Below are positions 31,937 to 40,486 of a stretch of DNA of 64,000 bases, piece after piece; positions within the stretch are counted from its first letter, which is position 1; every line of letters starts with the position of its first letter. The stretch is from NCBI RefSeq assembly GCF_041431135.1, contig NZ_CP107799.1:5642001-5706000 (forward strand), given 5' to 3'. A program made the translations under genes and the position numbers. The notes under the pieces are model-generated. The model saw only the letters and a list, made by a program, of their open reading frames with translations, searched no databases and had not been told where the DNA came from. The DNA comes from Streptomyces sp. NBC_00554 (lineage in GTDB: Bacteria > Actinomycetota > Actinomycetes > Streptomycetales > Streptomycetaceae).

Positions 31937-34888
31937 TCAGGCGGCAGAAGCGGGAGCGAGCAGCGTTCGGACTTCCGCCGCCTCCGCCGCACCGGACGCT
32001 TCGTACAGGGAGAGCGCCTCGAGCCAGCAGGCCCGTGCGCGGTCCACCTGAGCCAGGGCGTCAAGCGAACGCCCCAGGGTCGTCAGGACATTGGCCCGCA
32101 TGCGGTCTCCGCCGATGCAGCCGATCGCGAGAGCCTGCTCGGCATGCTGCGCGGCCTTCGCCAGGTGACGCCCCGTGAAATGGGCCTGCGCGATACGGAA
32201 GTGGGTGGTCCCCTCCCAGAGACGCTGGCGGTTCGTCTGGAACATCTGAAGCGCCTCGCTCAGTTCACTCAGCGCTTCCGTCGGGCGCCCCGCCTGTGTG
32301 AGGGCCAGTCCCAGGGCATACCGGGCGTTGGCCAGCCGCAAGGTCAGCCCCAGGCGGTCATAGATGTCGATGCCTTGCTGGGCGAGCGAAATGGCGTGTG
32401 CAGTACGGCCCATGGCGAGATGCACCCGGGAGAGGTTGCACAAGCCGCTCGCTTCGAGGGGATGGTTTCCGTCCGCCCGCGAACCCTCGATCACCGAGAG
32501 GAGGTGCTCCTCGGCGTCTGCGTTTCGGCCCTGGATGAACGCGATGATCCCTCGGTCGTTGCTCGTCCAGTAGAGCGCGGAGGCGTCATCGACCGCGCTC
32601 GCAAGCAGCCCCGCCTTGCGCGCCTCTTCGTCCGCCTCGTCATAACGCCCGGCCACGAGATGGACGTTGGTCAACGTCGTGCGAGCGCGCCCCTCCGCCC
32701 GGGAGTCACCGAAGGTCTGAGCGGCGTCCCTGGCTGCGAGAGCCGCGGACTCGTACTGCTTCGAGTTGGCCCCCGACTCCCCCAAGTCCTTCGCAGCCCA
32801 CAGCAGGTCCACGCCCCGGCGAAGCCGACTGCCTCCGACCGCCTGCCGCGCGCAGGCCAGGAGGCAGTTGGCCTCGGAGTACAGCCAGTCGAGTGCCTCT
32901 TGGCGGTCGCTGAACCGCAGGCCCGCGTACTGTGTCGGCTCAAGGTGATCCACCAGGCGGTCTCCCGGCCGCTCGATCGCGAAGACCTCCACCGCCGTGG
33001 CCAGGTAGAAGTCCAGCAACCGGGACATAGCCGCCTCTCGCTCACTGGGCGGCTGCTCATCCCTCTCCGCACAGGCGCGCGCGTAGAGCCGTACGAGATC
33101 GTGGTACCGGTACCGACCAGGTGCCGCGGACTCCAGCAACGACGTATCGACCAAGGGCTCCAGCAGATCCTCGGTCTCCTCCACCGGAAGATCCAGCACC
33201 GCGGCCGCCGCCGCCAGCGACATGTCCGGCCCGTCCGCCAGCCCCAGCAGCCGGAAGGCGCGGGCCTGTGCCGGCTCCAACTGCCCGTAGCCCAGCTCGA
33301 ACGTCGCCTTGACCGCGAGGTCGCCCGCCTGCAACTCGTCCAGTCGGCGCCGTTCGTCGCCGAGCTTCGCCGCGAGTACGGACACGGTCCACGTACGCCG
33401 GGCGGCCAGCCGGGACGCCGCGATGCGGATCGCGAGGGGCAGGAATCCGCAGGCCGCCACCACGTCCAGCGCGGCCTCGCGCTCCGACTCCACCCGTTCC
33501 CGGCCCACGATCTTCGTGAAGAGCTGGAGGGCCTCCTCGGGGGACATCACGTCCAGGTCCACCAGATGCGCGCCCGCGAGGTCCACCATCCGCACCCGGG
33601 AGGTGACCAGCGCGGCGCAGCCCTCCGTCCCGGGGAGCAGTGGACGCACCTGGGCGGCGTCCCGGGCGTTGTCGAGCAGGACCAGTACCCGCCGCCCGTC
33701 CAGTACCGACCGGTAGAGCGCCGAGCGCTCCTCCAGGGAGTCGGGGATGGCCGAGTCGGCGGTTCCCAGCGCCCGCAGGAACGCCCCGAGTACCGTCTCC
33801 GGCTCGGCGGCGCGCGACCCCGCGCCCTGGAGGTCCACGTACAACTGACCGTCCGGGAAGGCGCCCCGCGACTGATGGGCCACGTGCACGGCGAGCGTCG
33901 TCTTGCCTACGCCCCCGATCCCCGCCAGCGCCGATACGGCCATGACCCGGCCCTCCTCGGAGGAGGCGGCTGCCAGGACGTCGCTCAGTTCGTTCACGAA
34001 GGAGACGCGGCCGGTGAAGTCGGTCACGGTGGCGGGGAGTTGGGCGGGGCGGACCGGGGCCGTCGCGGGCTCCGCGGCCGGGGCGGAGGGTTCGGCCAGG
34101 CCCGGGTCCGCCTGGAGGATGCGCTGCTGGAGTTCCTTCAGGCCCGCCCGGGGGTCCACTCCCAGTTCGTCGGCCAGCAGGCGCCGCGTGTCCGCGTACA
34201 CGGCCAGGGCCTCCGCCTGCCGCCCGCTCCGGTACAGCGCGAGCATCAGCAGCTCGCGCAGGCGCTCCCGGAGCGGATGCGCGGCGGTGAGTGCGGTCAG
34301 CTCCGACACGGCCTCCGCGTGGCAGCCCTGCTCCAGGTCCATGTCGAGGCGGGATTCGAGGAGTTGGAGCCGCAGCTCCTCCAGCCGCGCACGCTGGGTC
34401 TCCGCGAACGGACCCGGCACGCTCGCCAGCGGCTCCCCGTCCCACAGACTCAGCGCGCGCCGCAGCACCTCACGGGCATGGCAGAGATCCCCGGCGCTGC
34501 GGGCCTTCTCGGCGTCGGCCGCGAGTTCCTGGGCCTGCGCGAGGTCGAGCGTCCCGCCGGTGCCGGACAGCCGGATCGCGTAGCCGCCCGCCTCGCCGAC
34601 CAGGATCTCGGGGCCCAGCGTCTTCTTGAGCCGTGAGGCGTACGTACGTACCGTGGCCAGGGCCTGGGCCGGGGGCTCGTCGCCCCACAGCGCGTCGATC
34701 AGCTCCGAGGCGGTGGCCGTACGGCCCTCGCGGAGCAACAGGGCCGCCAGCATGGCGCGTTGCTGCGGGGACCCCGCCGGAAGGAGATCCTCCCCGCGCC
34801 AGGCGCGCACCGGACCGAGCACGCTGAAGCGCAGAGTCGCCGATTCCTCGCGACGCCACTGCTCCGGTACTCGCGGCACACCGTCCAT
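31937..34888 (-). CDS. afsR: AfsR, SARP-type global regulator with NB-ARC and TPR domains
   Basis: Large SARP-family regulator of about 983 aa, target of AfsK phosphorylation. Domain order: OmpR-like winged helix (LRFSVLGPVRAWRGEDLL to ASRLKKTLG, about 20-105), BTAD helical domain (about 115-260), NB-ARC ATPase with Walker A GIGGVGKTTL (about 320) and VLVLLDNARDAAQVRPLLPG, then TPR repeats to the C-terminus. ATG 34888 is chosen because a G-rich site precedes it and the N-terminus then matches MDG-RVPEQ of AfsR. Phosphorylated AfsR activates afsS just downstream. It is divergent from the amidohydrolase, whose TetR operator lies 166 bp from the afsR start. Confidence 0.93.
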   Translation of the reverse strand: MDGVPRVPEQWRREESATLRFSVLGPVRAWRGEDLLPAGSPQQRAMLAALLLREGRTATASELIDALWGDEPPAQALATVRTYASRLKKTLGPEILVGEAGGYAIRLSGTGGTLDLAQAQELAADAEKARSAGDLCHAREVLRRALSLWDGEPLASVPGPFAETQRARLEELRLQLLESRLDMDLEQGCHAEAVSELTALTAAHPLRERLRELLMLALYRSGRQAEALAVYADTRRLLADELGVDPRAGLKELQQRILQADPGLAEPSAPAAEPATAPVRPAQLPATVTDFTGRVSFVNELSDVLAAASSEEGRVMAVSALAGIGGVGKTTLAVHVAHQSRGAFPDGQLYVDLQGAGSRAAEPETVLGAFLRALGTADSAIPDSLEERSALYRSVLDGRRVLVLLDNARDAAQVRPLLPGTEGCAALVTSRVRMVDLAGAHLVDLDVMSPEEALQLFTKIVGRERVESEREAALDVVAACGFLPLAIRIAASRLAARRTWTVSVLAAKLGDERRRLDELQAGDLAVKATFELGYGQLEPAQARAFRLLGLADGPDMSLAAAAAVLDLPVEETEDLLEPLVDTSLLESAAPGRYRYHDLVRLYARACAERDEQPPSEREAAMSRLLDFYLATAVEVFAIERPGDRLVDHLEPTQYAGLRFSDRQEALDWLYSEANCLLACARQAVGGSRLRRGVDLLWAAKDLGESGANSKQYESAALAARDAAQTFGDSRAEGRARTTLTNVHLVAGRYDEADEEARKAGLLASAVDDASALYWTSNDRGIIAFIQGRNADAEEHLLSVIEGSRADGNHPLEASGLCNLSRVHLAMGRTAHAISLAQQGIDIYDRLGLTLRLANARYALGLALTQAGRPTEALSELSEALQMFQTNRQRLWEGTTHFRIAQAHFTGRHLAKAAQHAEQALAIGCIGGDRMRANVLTTLGRSLDALAQVDRARACWLEALSLYEASGAAEAAEVRTLLAPASAA

Positions 34889-35053
34889 CGCTGCCCCCTG
34901 CCGAACTGCTAACACTAGGAAGCCAGTTTGCCTTGTTCATGGCGGATGCGTCAGCTTCGGGAGACGTCGATCACAGGCCGCCGTGCCAAGCTCCGCAGGC
35001 TCACACAATGCCCACACGTGGCCCCCGCAATCCAGCAGTCTGCCACCAGGTAG

Positions 35054-35068
35054 CTGACGGACCGTCAG
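35054..35068. promoter_or_regulatory. TetR-type operator palindrome
   Basis: CTGACGGACCGTCAG, exact half-sites, 21 bp before the amidohydrolase start in the afsR divergent promoter region. Confidence 0.75.
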
Positions 35069-35089
35069 ATCGGCGCTACCGTAAAAGAC

Positions 35090-36322
35090 ATGGAGACCCT
35101 CCCGACCTTCCCGAAGATCATCTCGGTGGACGACCACACGGTGGAGCCCCCCAACGTCTGGCGGGACCGGCTCCCGTCCAAGTACCAGGACCGAGGCCCG
35201 CGCATCCTCCGCGCCCCGCTGAGGGAGATGACGTTCCTCGGCGGCAAGTTCGCGCCCGTCATGGGCGACCCGGGCGACGACGGACCGATAGGGGACTGGT
35301 GGGTGTACGAAGACCTGCACCGGCCCCTCACCCGTCTCGACACCGCCGTCGGGTACGACAGGGACGAGATCAAGCTCGAGGTCATCACGTACGAGCAGAT
35401 GCGGCCCGGTTCGTTCGACGTGCCGCTGCGCCTCGCCGACATGGACGTCAACCATGTCCAGTCCGCCCTCTGCTTCCCGACCTTCCCCCGCTTCTGCGGG
35501 CAGACCTTCACCGAGGCCAAGGACCGTGAGCTGGCCCTGCTGTGTGTGCAGGCCTACAACGACTGGATGGTGGAGGAGTGGTGCGGGCCGCTGGCCGGGG
35601 GACGGCTGATACCGCTGACCCTCATCCCCCTCTGGGATCCCCGGCTCGCCGCGGCGGAGGTACGCCGCAACGCCGCCCGTGGCGTACGCGCGGTGGCCTT
35701 CTCCGAGATCCCGCCCCACCTCGGACTGCCCTCCATCCACACCGACGAGTGGGACCCCTTCCTCGCCGCCTGCGACGAGACCGGCACGGTCATCGCCATG
35801 CACATCGGGTCCAGCAGCAAGATGCCGTCGACGTCCGCCGACGCCCCGCCCGCCGTCGGCTCCACCATCACCTTCGCCAACTGCTGCTTCTCGATGGTCG
35901 ACTGGCTGATGAGCGGGAAGTTCGAGCGCTTCCCGAGTCTGAAGGTCATGTACGCGGAGGGCCAGATCGGGTGGATCCCCTACATCCTCGAACGCGCCGA
36001 CGTCGTGTGGGAGGAGAACCGCGGGTGGGGCGGCGTCGCCGACAAGGTCCACCGGCCGCCGTCCGAACTCTTCACCGAGCACGTGTACGGCTGCTTCTTC
36101 GACGACGCCTTCGGGCTCAGGAACCTCGACGACATCGGGGTGGGCAACGTCCTGTACGAGACCGACTACCCGCACTCCGACTCGACCTGGCCGAAGTCCA
36201 GGGAGGTCGGCGAGGCCCAGATGGGGCACCTTGACGCGGACGTGGTCGACCGGATCGTACGGGGGAACGCGATCGAGCTCCTTGGGCTCACGGGCGACGG
36301 GCTGTGGCCGGGGGCCAAGTAG
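35090..36322 (+). CDS. Amidohydrolase 2 family metal-dependent hydrolase (ACMSD-like TIM barrel)
   Basis: Metal-dependent hydrolase or decarboxylase of 410 aa. Seen: N-terminal metal site IISVDDHTVEPP (Asp14, His16, the D-x-H variant), the TGTVIAMHIGSSSK strand with a metal His, MYAEGQIGWIPYILERADVVWEENRGWGG, and the C-terminal catalytic Asp in YETDYPHSDSTWP. Family members cleave C-N, C-O or C-C bonds (ACMSD, gamma-resorcylate decarboxylase); many actinobacterial paralogues lie with F420/LLM and CoA-ester genes, as here, and remain uncharacterised. It is controlled by the operator at 35054 and terminated by the hairpin at 36343. Confidence 0.86.
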   Translation: METLPTFPKIISVDDHTVEPPNVWRDRLPSKYQDRGPRILRAPLREMTFLGGKFAPVMGDPGDDGPIGDWWVYEDLHRPLTRLDTAVGYDRDEIKLEVITYEQMRPGSFDVPLRLADMDVNHVQSALCFPTFPRFCGQTFTEAKDRELALLCVQAYNDWMVEEWCGPLAGGRLIPLTLIPLWDPRLAAAEVRRNAARGVRAVAFSEIPPHLGLPSIHTDEWDPFLAACDETGTVIAMHIGSSSKMPSTSADAPPAVGSTITFANCCFSMVDWLMSGKFERFPSLKVMYAEGQIGWIPYILERADVVWEENRGWGGVADKVHRPPSELFTEHVYGCFFDDAFGLRNLDDIGVGNVLYETDYPHSDSTWPKSREVGEAQMGHLDADVVDRIVRGNAIELLGLTGDGLWPGAK

Positions 36323-36342
36323 CCATCAGGGGGCGTACGGGT

Positions 36343-36377
36343 GCGAGGCCGCACCCCGACCAGGGGTGCGGCCTCGC
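36343..36377. terminator. 15-bp hairpin between convergent genes
   Basis: GCGAGGCCGCACCCC and its exact complement flank a 5-nt loop, between the amidohydrolase and the convergent lipoprotein gene. Confidence 0.85.
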
Positions 36378-36378
36378 G

Positions 36379-36408
36379 CGTAGAAGCCCCGTAGAAGTCT
36401 CGTAGAAG
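36379..36408. repeat. Triple CGTAGAAG direct repeat
   Basis: CGTAGAAG occurs at 36379, 36390 and 36401 with an 11-bp period, between the terminator and the lipoprotein stop codon. Function unknown. Confidence 0.6.
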
Positions 36409-36416
36409 CAAGGACC

Positions 36417-37331
36417 TCAGCCGAAGAACACCGACGAGACATCGTCGTTGAACCCGATCGCCGCCAGGTCCGCCACGTCGCCCTCGATCACCTTCGACTT
36501 GCCGGTGCAGTCGGCGCCCGTCCAGATCTTCAGGGAGCCGGCCGCCTGGATGGAGGAGGCCACGTCGTCGCGGAAGACGTTCTTGCAGCCCTGGCCGGCG
36601 AGGCCCTGGGAGCCGTTGTCCGCGAAACCGGGGTCGTCGAAGAGGACGGCGCTGGTGGCGGCCTGCCCCTCGGCCTCGCCCTGCTCCTGCCCCTGGTCCG
36701 CGTCAGCCTCATCAGGGGCTTCGGTCACGCCGGCCTTCTGTCCGTCCGGCGTCACGCCGAACCAAGTCCCGCCCACGCCGTGCCCGTTGGTGTCCCCGGG
36801 CTTGAGGTCCTTGCTGAAGCGGTAGACGGGCCAGCCGCCGATCGTGACCTGGAGGGTGCCGTCGGTGCGCTTGACCACGCCGACGGCGGACTTGTCGACG
36901 CCGTCGATGAAGATCTTGCCGCCGGGCGCGACGAGGACGGGCGGCCAGGTGGTGGCGCAGTCGCCGTCGCAGTTGGACTTGGAGGGATCGGCGGTGTCCT
37001 TGTCGAAGCGGTAGAGGGTGAAGCCGGCGCCGTTGACGACCACCGGGTCGAGGTCGCCCGCGCGGGCGGCGCTGAGCTGCACCCACTTGCGTGCCACCGG
37101 CTTGGCGGCGGGCTTGCCGGGGGCGTTGGCCCAGTCGCCGGTCTTGGGCTGGGCGCTGTTCTGCTCGGCGGTGCCGTTCAGGAAGTTCAGGCTCTGTGCG
37201 ACGGAGTCGGCCGCGCCCTGGCTCGTGGAGCCGGCGGTGCCGGTGCCGTTGCAGGCGGTCAGGAGCATGACACCGGCGGCGGCGGAAGCGGCGATCATCG
37301 CGAAGCGGTTGCGACTGCTGTTGCGGAACAT
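36417..37331 (-). CDS. Lipoprotein with COG4315-type repeats and crystallin-like C-terminus
   Basis: 304-aa secreted lipoprotein. Signal peptide with lipobox LLTAC (Cys27). Two COG4315-type repeats follow: FTLYRFDKDTADPSKSNCDGDCATTWPPVL and WPVYRFSKDLKPGDTNGHGVGGTWFGVTPDG, the pattern of actinobacterial exported repeat lipoproteins linked to redox or copper-responsive loci. After an acidic Gln/Glu linker (about 205-225), a C-terminal domain with SAVLFDDPGFA and IWTGADCTGKSKVIEGDVADLAAIGFNDDVSSVFF resembles beta/gamma-crystallin or peptidase-inhibitor I36 folds. It stands alone; function unknown. Confidence 0.82.
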   Translation of the reverse strand: MFRNSSRNRFAMIAASAAAGVMLLTACNGTGTAGSTSQGAADSVAQSLNFLNGTAEQNSAQPKTGDWANAPGKPAAKPVARKWVQLSAARAGDLDPVVVNGAGFTLYRFDKDTADPSKSNCDGDCATTWPPVLVAPGGKIFIDGVDKSAVGVVKRTDGTLQVTIGGWPVYRFSKDLKPGDTNGHGVGGTWFGVTPDGQKAGVTEAPDEADADQGQEQGEAEGQAATSAVLFDDPGFADNGSQGLAGQGCKNVFRDDVASSIQAAGSLKIWTGADCTGKSKVIEGDVADLAAIGFNDDVSSVFFG

Positions 37332-37550
37332 CGGGCTCTCCTCGGGTCGTCGGCCCCGGCCTCCCCGGAACCTCGCCGGGCAGTACGGGCCGCTTTCCGG
37401 GCCGCCCTCACCCGGTTACGCGCCTGGGACGAGGCCGCGACGGCTCCCGGCAATTGCGGACGACTTCCGGCAATTGCGCGCGGGACGCGGACAGTCGGGG
37501 GGCTTCGGGCGCGGCCGTCCGTCGGCGCGCTCCGCTGGAAGTCCGGTTCG

Positions 37551-37600
37551 TCGTCTGCGGGTGCGTTGTGGCTGGTCGCGCAGTTCCCCGCGCCCCTGGC
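37551..37600. repeat. Dispersed intergenic repeat, copy 1
   Basis: About 50 bp including TGCGGGT-x-GTTGTGG and CGCGCAGTTCCCCGCGCCCCT. A second copy lies at 60515-60570. The sequence type is one I recall as frequent between Streptomyces genes. Confidence 0.65.
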
Positions 37601-37710
37601 GGTGCTGCTGCCGGACCGCGCCGGACCGCGTCGGCCCCGCTCGGCCTGCCTCCTGTCGCTGACTCATCCACCACCCACCGCCCGTCGACTTCGACCACCC
37701 CACCCCTTGT

Positions 37711-37725
37711 CTGACGAACCGTCAG
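37711..37725. promoter_or_regulatory. TetR-type operator palindrome
   Basis: CTGACGAACCGTCAG, exact half-sites, distal of two before the F420-type oxidoreductase gene. Confidence 0.72.
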
Positions 37726-37749
37726 CTACGACGATGGCCTGGTCGTGAT

Positions 37750-37764
37750 ATGACGACCCGTCAG
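37750..37764. promoter_or_regulatory. TetR-type operator palindrome
   Basis: ATGACGACCCGTCAG, one mismatch at the outer base, 39 bp from the preceding site and 13 bp before the start codon. Confidence 0.65.
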
Positions 37765-37777
37765 CCAAGGGGTGCCG

Positions 37778-38725
37778 ATGCACGTACTGCCGGAAGGGCG
37801 ACTTGCCTACGGGATGCAGCTCCCGATCCAGTCGCAGAGCACCATCTATGCCGAGCCGTGGGAGGCGGGCGCGGGCCCCGGTGACCTCGTCGAGATCGCC
37901 CGTGCCGCCGACCGCTCCGGGTTCGCGTATCTCGCGAGTTGCGACCACGTCGCCATCCCGCGCCGGCTTGCGAGCGCCATGAGTACCGTCTGGTACGACC
38001 CCGTCGCCACCCTCGCCCTCCTGGCGGGCGTGACCGAGCGCGTACGGCTGCTCAGCCATGTCGCGATCGTCGGGCTGCGGCATCCGCTGATCACCGCCAA
38101 GCAGTACGCGACCCTCGACCACCTGAGCGGGGGGCGGCTGATCCTCGGGGTCGGGGCCGGGCACGTACAGGAGGAGTTCGAGGTGCTCGGGGTGGACTTC
38201 GAGCGGCGGGGGGCGGTCCTCGACGAGTCCATCGATGCCCTCAGGGCCGCGCTCGGGCCGGATGAATTCCCCGTGCACCACGGCAAGTTGTACGACTTCG
38301 AGGGGCTCGGGCAGCTGCCCAGGCCCGCGCAGGAGCGGGTGCCCGTCTGGGTCGGCGGGTCCTCGCCCGCCGCCGTGCGCCGGGCCGCGCAGCGCGGTGA
38401 CGGGTGGCTGCCGCAGGGGGATCCGCGTGACCGGCTGCCCGAGCAGATCGACCGGCTGAAGAGCCTGCGCGCGCAGGCGGGCGTCGAGGAGCCCCTCACC
38501 ATCGGTGCCATCACCGAGCCGCTGTACGTCGGTGAGCCCGGCTGGGACGTCGGGCGGCGCACCCTGCACGGGGCGCCCGAGGCGCTCGCCGAGTCGCTGC
38601 GGGCGTACCGCGCGATGGGTGTGCACCAGATACAGGTGCGGTTCCGCAGCCGCAGCCGCACCGAACTCACCGATCAGATGGCTGCGTTCGGCACCGAGGT
38701 GGGGCCGCTGCTGGGGGAGGCGTAG
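37778..38725 (+). CDS. F420-dependent LLM-class oxidoreductase (TIGR03619-like)
   Basis: Luciferase-like TIM-barrel oxidoreductase of about 315 aa. Seen: YGMQLPIQSQSTIYAEPWE, GFAYLASCDHVAIPR, ERVRLLSHVAIVGLRHPLITAKQYATLDHLSGGRLILGVGAGHVQEEFEVLG and VPVWVGGSSPAAVRRAAQRGDGW, the typical F420-binding LLM layout. The ATG at 37778 has AAGGGG 5 nt upstream. Two operators precede it. The reaction is probably hydride transfer to or from F420 on a pathway intermediate. The tnpB insertion follows directly. Confidence 0.86.
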   Translation: MHVLPEGRLAYGMQLPIQSQSTIYAEPWEAGAGPGDLVEIARAADRSGFAYLASCDHVAIPRRLASAMSTVWYDPVATLALLAGVTERVRLLSHVAIVGLRHPLITAKQYATLDHLSGGRLILGVGAGHVQEEFEVLGVDFERRGAVLDESIDALRAALGPDEFPVHHGKLYDFEGLGQLPRPAQERVPVWVGGSSPAAVRRAAQRGDGWLPQGDPRDRLPEQIDRLKSLRAQAGVEEPLTIGAITEPLYVGEPGWDVGRRTLHGAPEALAESLRAYRAMGVHQIQVRFRSRSRTELTDQMAAFGTEVGPLLGEA

Positions 38726-38997
38726 GCCAAACGGTGGGAGTCGTGGCCCAACCGGTGGGGGTCGTGGGCCAACCTGCCAGACAGCCCGGCTTTTCCTTCT
38801 TGAATCTTTGAACATGCCCACGTCGAGTTGCCTCAAGGATGCGGCGCGGAGCGCCGCATGGGCGTTGTGGTGGTCCGGCCACGGAGCGGCCGAGTGTCAC
38901 GTCTGACGGAGACCGCCGATTAAGGGCCCGTCTGGTCGCTCGATCGGGTGAACGATCTCGAACGTGTGGTGGTGTCTCGCGTGGGTGCGTACGTTCG

Positions 38998-40257
38998 GTG
39001 ATCGTGAAGATGGTGGTGCAGGTCAGGCTCTTGCCGACGCCCATGCAGGCGGCGGCACTCGAGGCGACCCTGCACGCCTGCAACGAGGCCGCCACCCGGG
39101 TGAGTGAGGTCGCCTTCGAGCGCGGACAGTTCAAGAACTTCGCCCTGCGCAAGCACACCTACGACACCGTCAAGTCACGCTGGGGCTTGGGCGCGCAGGC
39201 CGCCCAGCACGCGATCAAGAAGACGTGTGACGCGTACACCACGCTGAGGGCGAACCTGAAGGCAGGGAACCTGGGAAAGCCCGGCTCCCGCCGCTACCGC
39301 CAGGCCACCGAGAAGCCGATCACCTTCCGTCCCCAGGGTGCGCAGCCCTACGACGACCGAATGTTGTCCTGGCAGATCCCGGACCGGACGGTATCGATCT
39401 GGACCACCGGCGGGCGGATCAAACACGTGGCGTTCACTGCCTCGGTGGAGCAACTAGCCACGCTGGCCCTGTATCGCAGGGGCGAGTCCGACCTGCTGGA
39501 GCGGGACGGCATGTGGTTCCTCATCGCCACCTGCGAGATCCCCGAAGCCGTGCCGAATACGGATCCGGTGGACTTCCTCGGCATCGACCTGGGCATCGTG
39601 AACATCGCCACCACCTCCGACGGCGAAATCATGGCCGGACGCGAACTCAACCGCATCCGGGTCCGGGAGCGGGGCCTGCGGGCCAAGCTGCAGAAGAAGA
39701 ACACCCCATCCGCCAAGCGCCGGTTGAAGAAGCGGCGGCACAAGGAGGCGCGGCGGGCGAAGGACATCAACCACAAGATCGCGATACATGTGGTGGCCGA
39801 GGCAGAACGCACCGGTCGCGGAATCGCCCTGGAAGACCTGACGGGCATCCGCGAGCGGGTACGGCTTCGCAAGCCCCAACGGGCCACCCACTCCAGCTGG
39901 TCGTTTGCCCAGCTGGGGCAGTTCATCGCGTACAAGGCCCGCAAGGCCGGAGTGCCGGTGGTGTACGTCGATCCTGCGTTCACCTCCCGAACCTGCGCCG
40001 AATGCGGCCACATCGACAAAGCAAACCGGGTCAGTCAGGCCTGGTTCGCGTGCCGGAACTGCGGATTCGTTGATCACGCGGACCGGAACAGCTCCCGCAA
40101 CATCCGCGCCCGCGCGTGGGAGTTGTGGCGACGCGGGGCCCAGTCAACGGCCCCCGCCCCACCCCGGACATCCGGGCGTGAGGCCGGACGCAAACGACGC
40201 ACCACCGCCAGTGATGCCCGTTGTGCAAGCCCGGGACCTTTGGCCCCGGGTAGTTGA
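38998..40257 (+). CDS. tnpB: TnpB RNA-guided nuclease/transposon accessory protein
   Basis: TnpB of about 419 aa, ancestor of Cas12 nucleases. The RuvC triad is complete: Asp197 (FLGIDLGIVNIAT), Glu279 (ALEDLTGI) and Asp362 (DHADRNSSRNI). Zinc-finger cysteines 333, 336, 352 and 355 are intact. The N-terminal segment VVQVRLLPTPMQAAALEATLHACN is the usual start. GTG 38998 is chosen; ATG 39010 is possible. The TGA stop lies within the right-end sequence, so the 3' end of the gene probably doubles as the guide-RNA scaffold. Nothing is truncated, so it may be active. Confidence 0.87.
   Translation: MIVKMVVQVRLLPTPMQAAALEATLHACNEAATRVSEVAFERGQFKNFALRKHTYDTVKSRWGLGAQAAQHAIKKTCDAYTTLRANLKAGNLGKPGSRRYRQATEKPITFRPQGAQPYDDRMLSWQIPDRTVSIWTTGGRIKHVAFTASVEQLATLALYRRGESDLLERDGMWFLIATCEIPEAVPNTDPVDFLGIDLGIVNIATTSDGEIMAGRELNRIRVRERGLRAKLQKKNTPSAKRRLKKRRHKEARRAKDINHKIAIHVVAEAERTGRGIALEDLTGIRERVRLRKPQRATHSSWSFAQLGQFIAYKARKAGVPVVYVDPAFTSRTCAECGHIDKANRVSQAWFACRNCGFVDHADRNSSRNIRARAWELWRRGAQSTAPAPPRTSGREAGRKRRTTASDARCASPGPLAPGS
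40205..40257 (+). ncRNA. Putative reRNA/omegaRNA scaffold end of the tnpB element
   Basis: The 3' end of tnpB and the right-end hairpin (40230-40250) correspond to the scaffold part of reRNAs in characterised TnpB systems. If so, the guide would be the roughly 16-20 nt downstream of 40257. Inferred from family knowledge; no transcript evidence. Confidence 0.4.
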
Positions 40258-40425
40258 CTCTCCTCTTGGCCATGCCTTGCTCCGTCCTTGATGGCTTCTT
40301 TTCCTTGCGATCAGGATTGTTCGGCCGCGAAGGTACCGACGACCGAGTCAAATATCCCCACTTGTCCGTCACTTGATGTCACCTGGGTCGCTGCGCATGT
40401 GCTCGCGCAATCACCCAACCCTCAT

Positions 40426-40440
40426 CTGACGCTTAGTCAG
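40426..40440. promoter_or_regulatory. TetR-type operator palindrome
   Basis: CTGACGCTTAGTCAG, exact half-sites, 46 bp before the SDR start codon. Confidence 0.73.
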
Positions 40441-40486
40441 ATATGGCGGTACGATGCTGAGCCCATCGATGCCAAAGGGGGCCCGC

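Larger units (their letters stand above)
37332..37777. other. 446-bp intergenic region with repeats and operators
   Basis: No gene is recognised. It holds GGCAATTGCG twice, 20 bp apart (37449-37478, each with the palindrome GCAATTGC), a dispersed repeat at 37551-37600, and two regulon operators near its right end. The left 110 bp is the divergent lipoprotein promoter. Confidence 0.6.
38726..40257 (+). mobile_element. IS200/IS605-type element with solo tnpB
   Basis: A tnpB-only (IS1341-like) unit inserted between two regulon genes. The right end is the hairpin CCCGGGACC-TTT-GGCCCCGGG followed by TAGTTGAC, typical of this family. The left boundary is not certain; hairpins ATGCGGCGC/GCGCCGCAT (about 38838-38860) and a neighbouring GGCC-rich one lie between 38810 and 38920. 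No TnpA transposase is present, so movement would need one in trans. Confidence 0.7.

Noticed and set aside
38998..40257. TnpB as a Cas12 effector of a CRISPR system
   Set aside because: No repeat-spacer array or adaptation genes are present; length and right-end hairpin fit a transposon TnpB.
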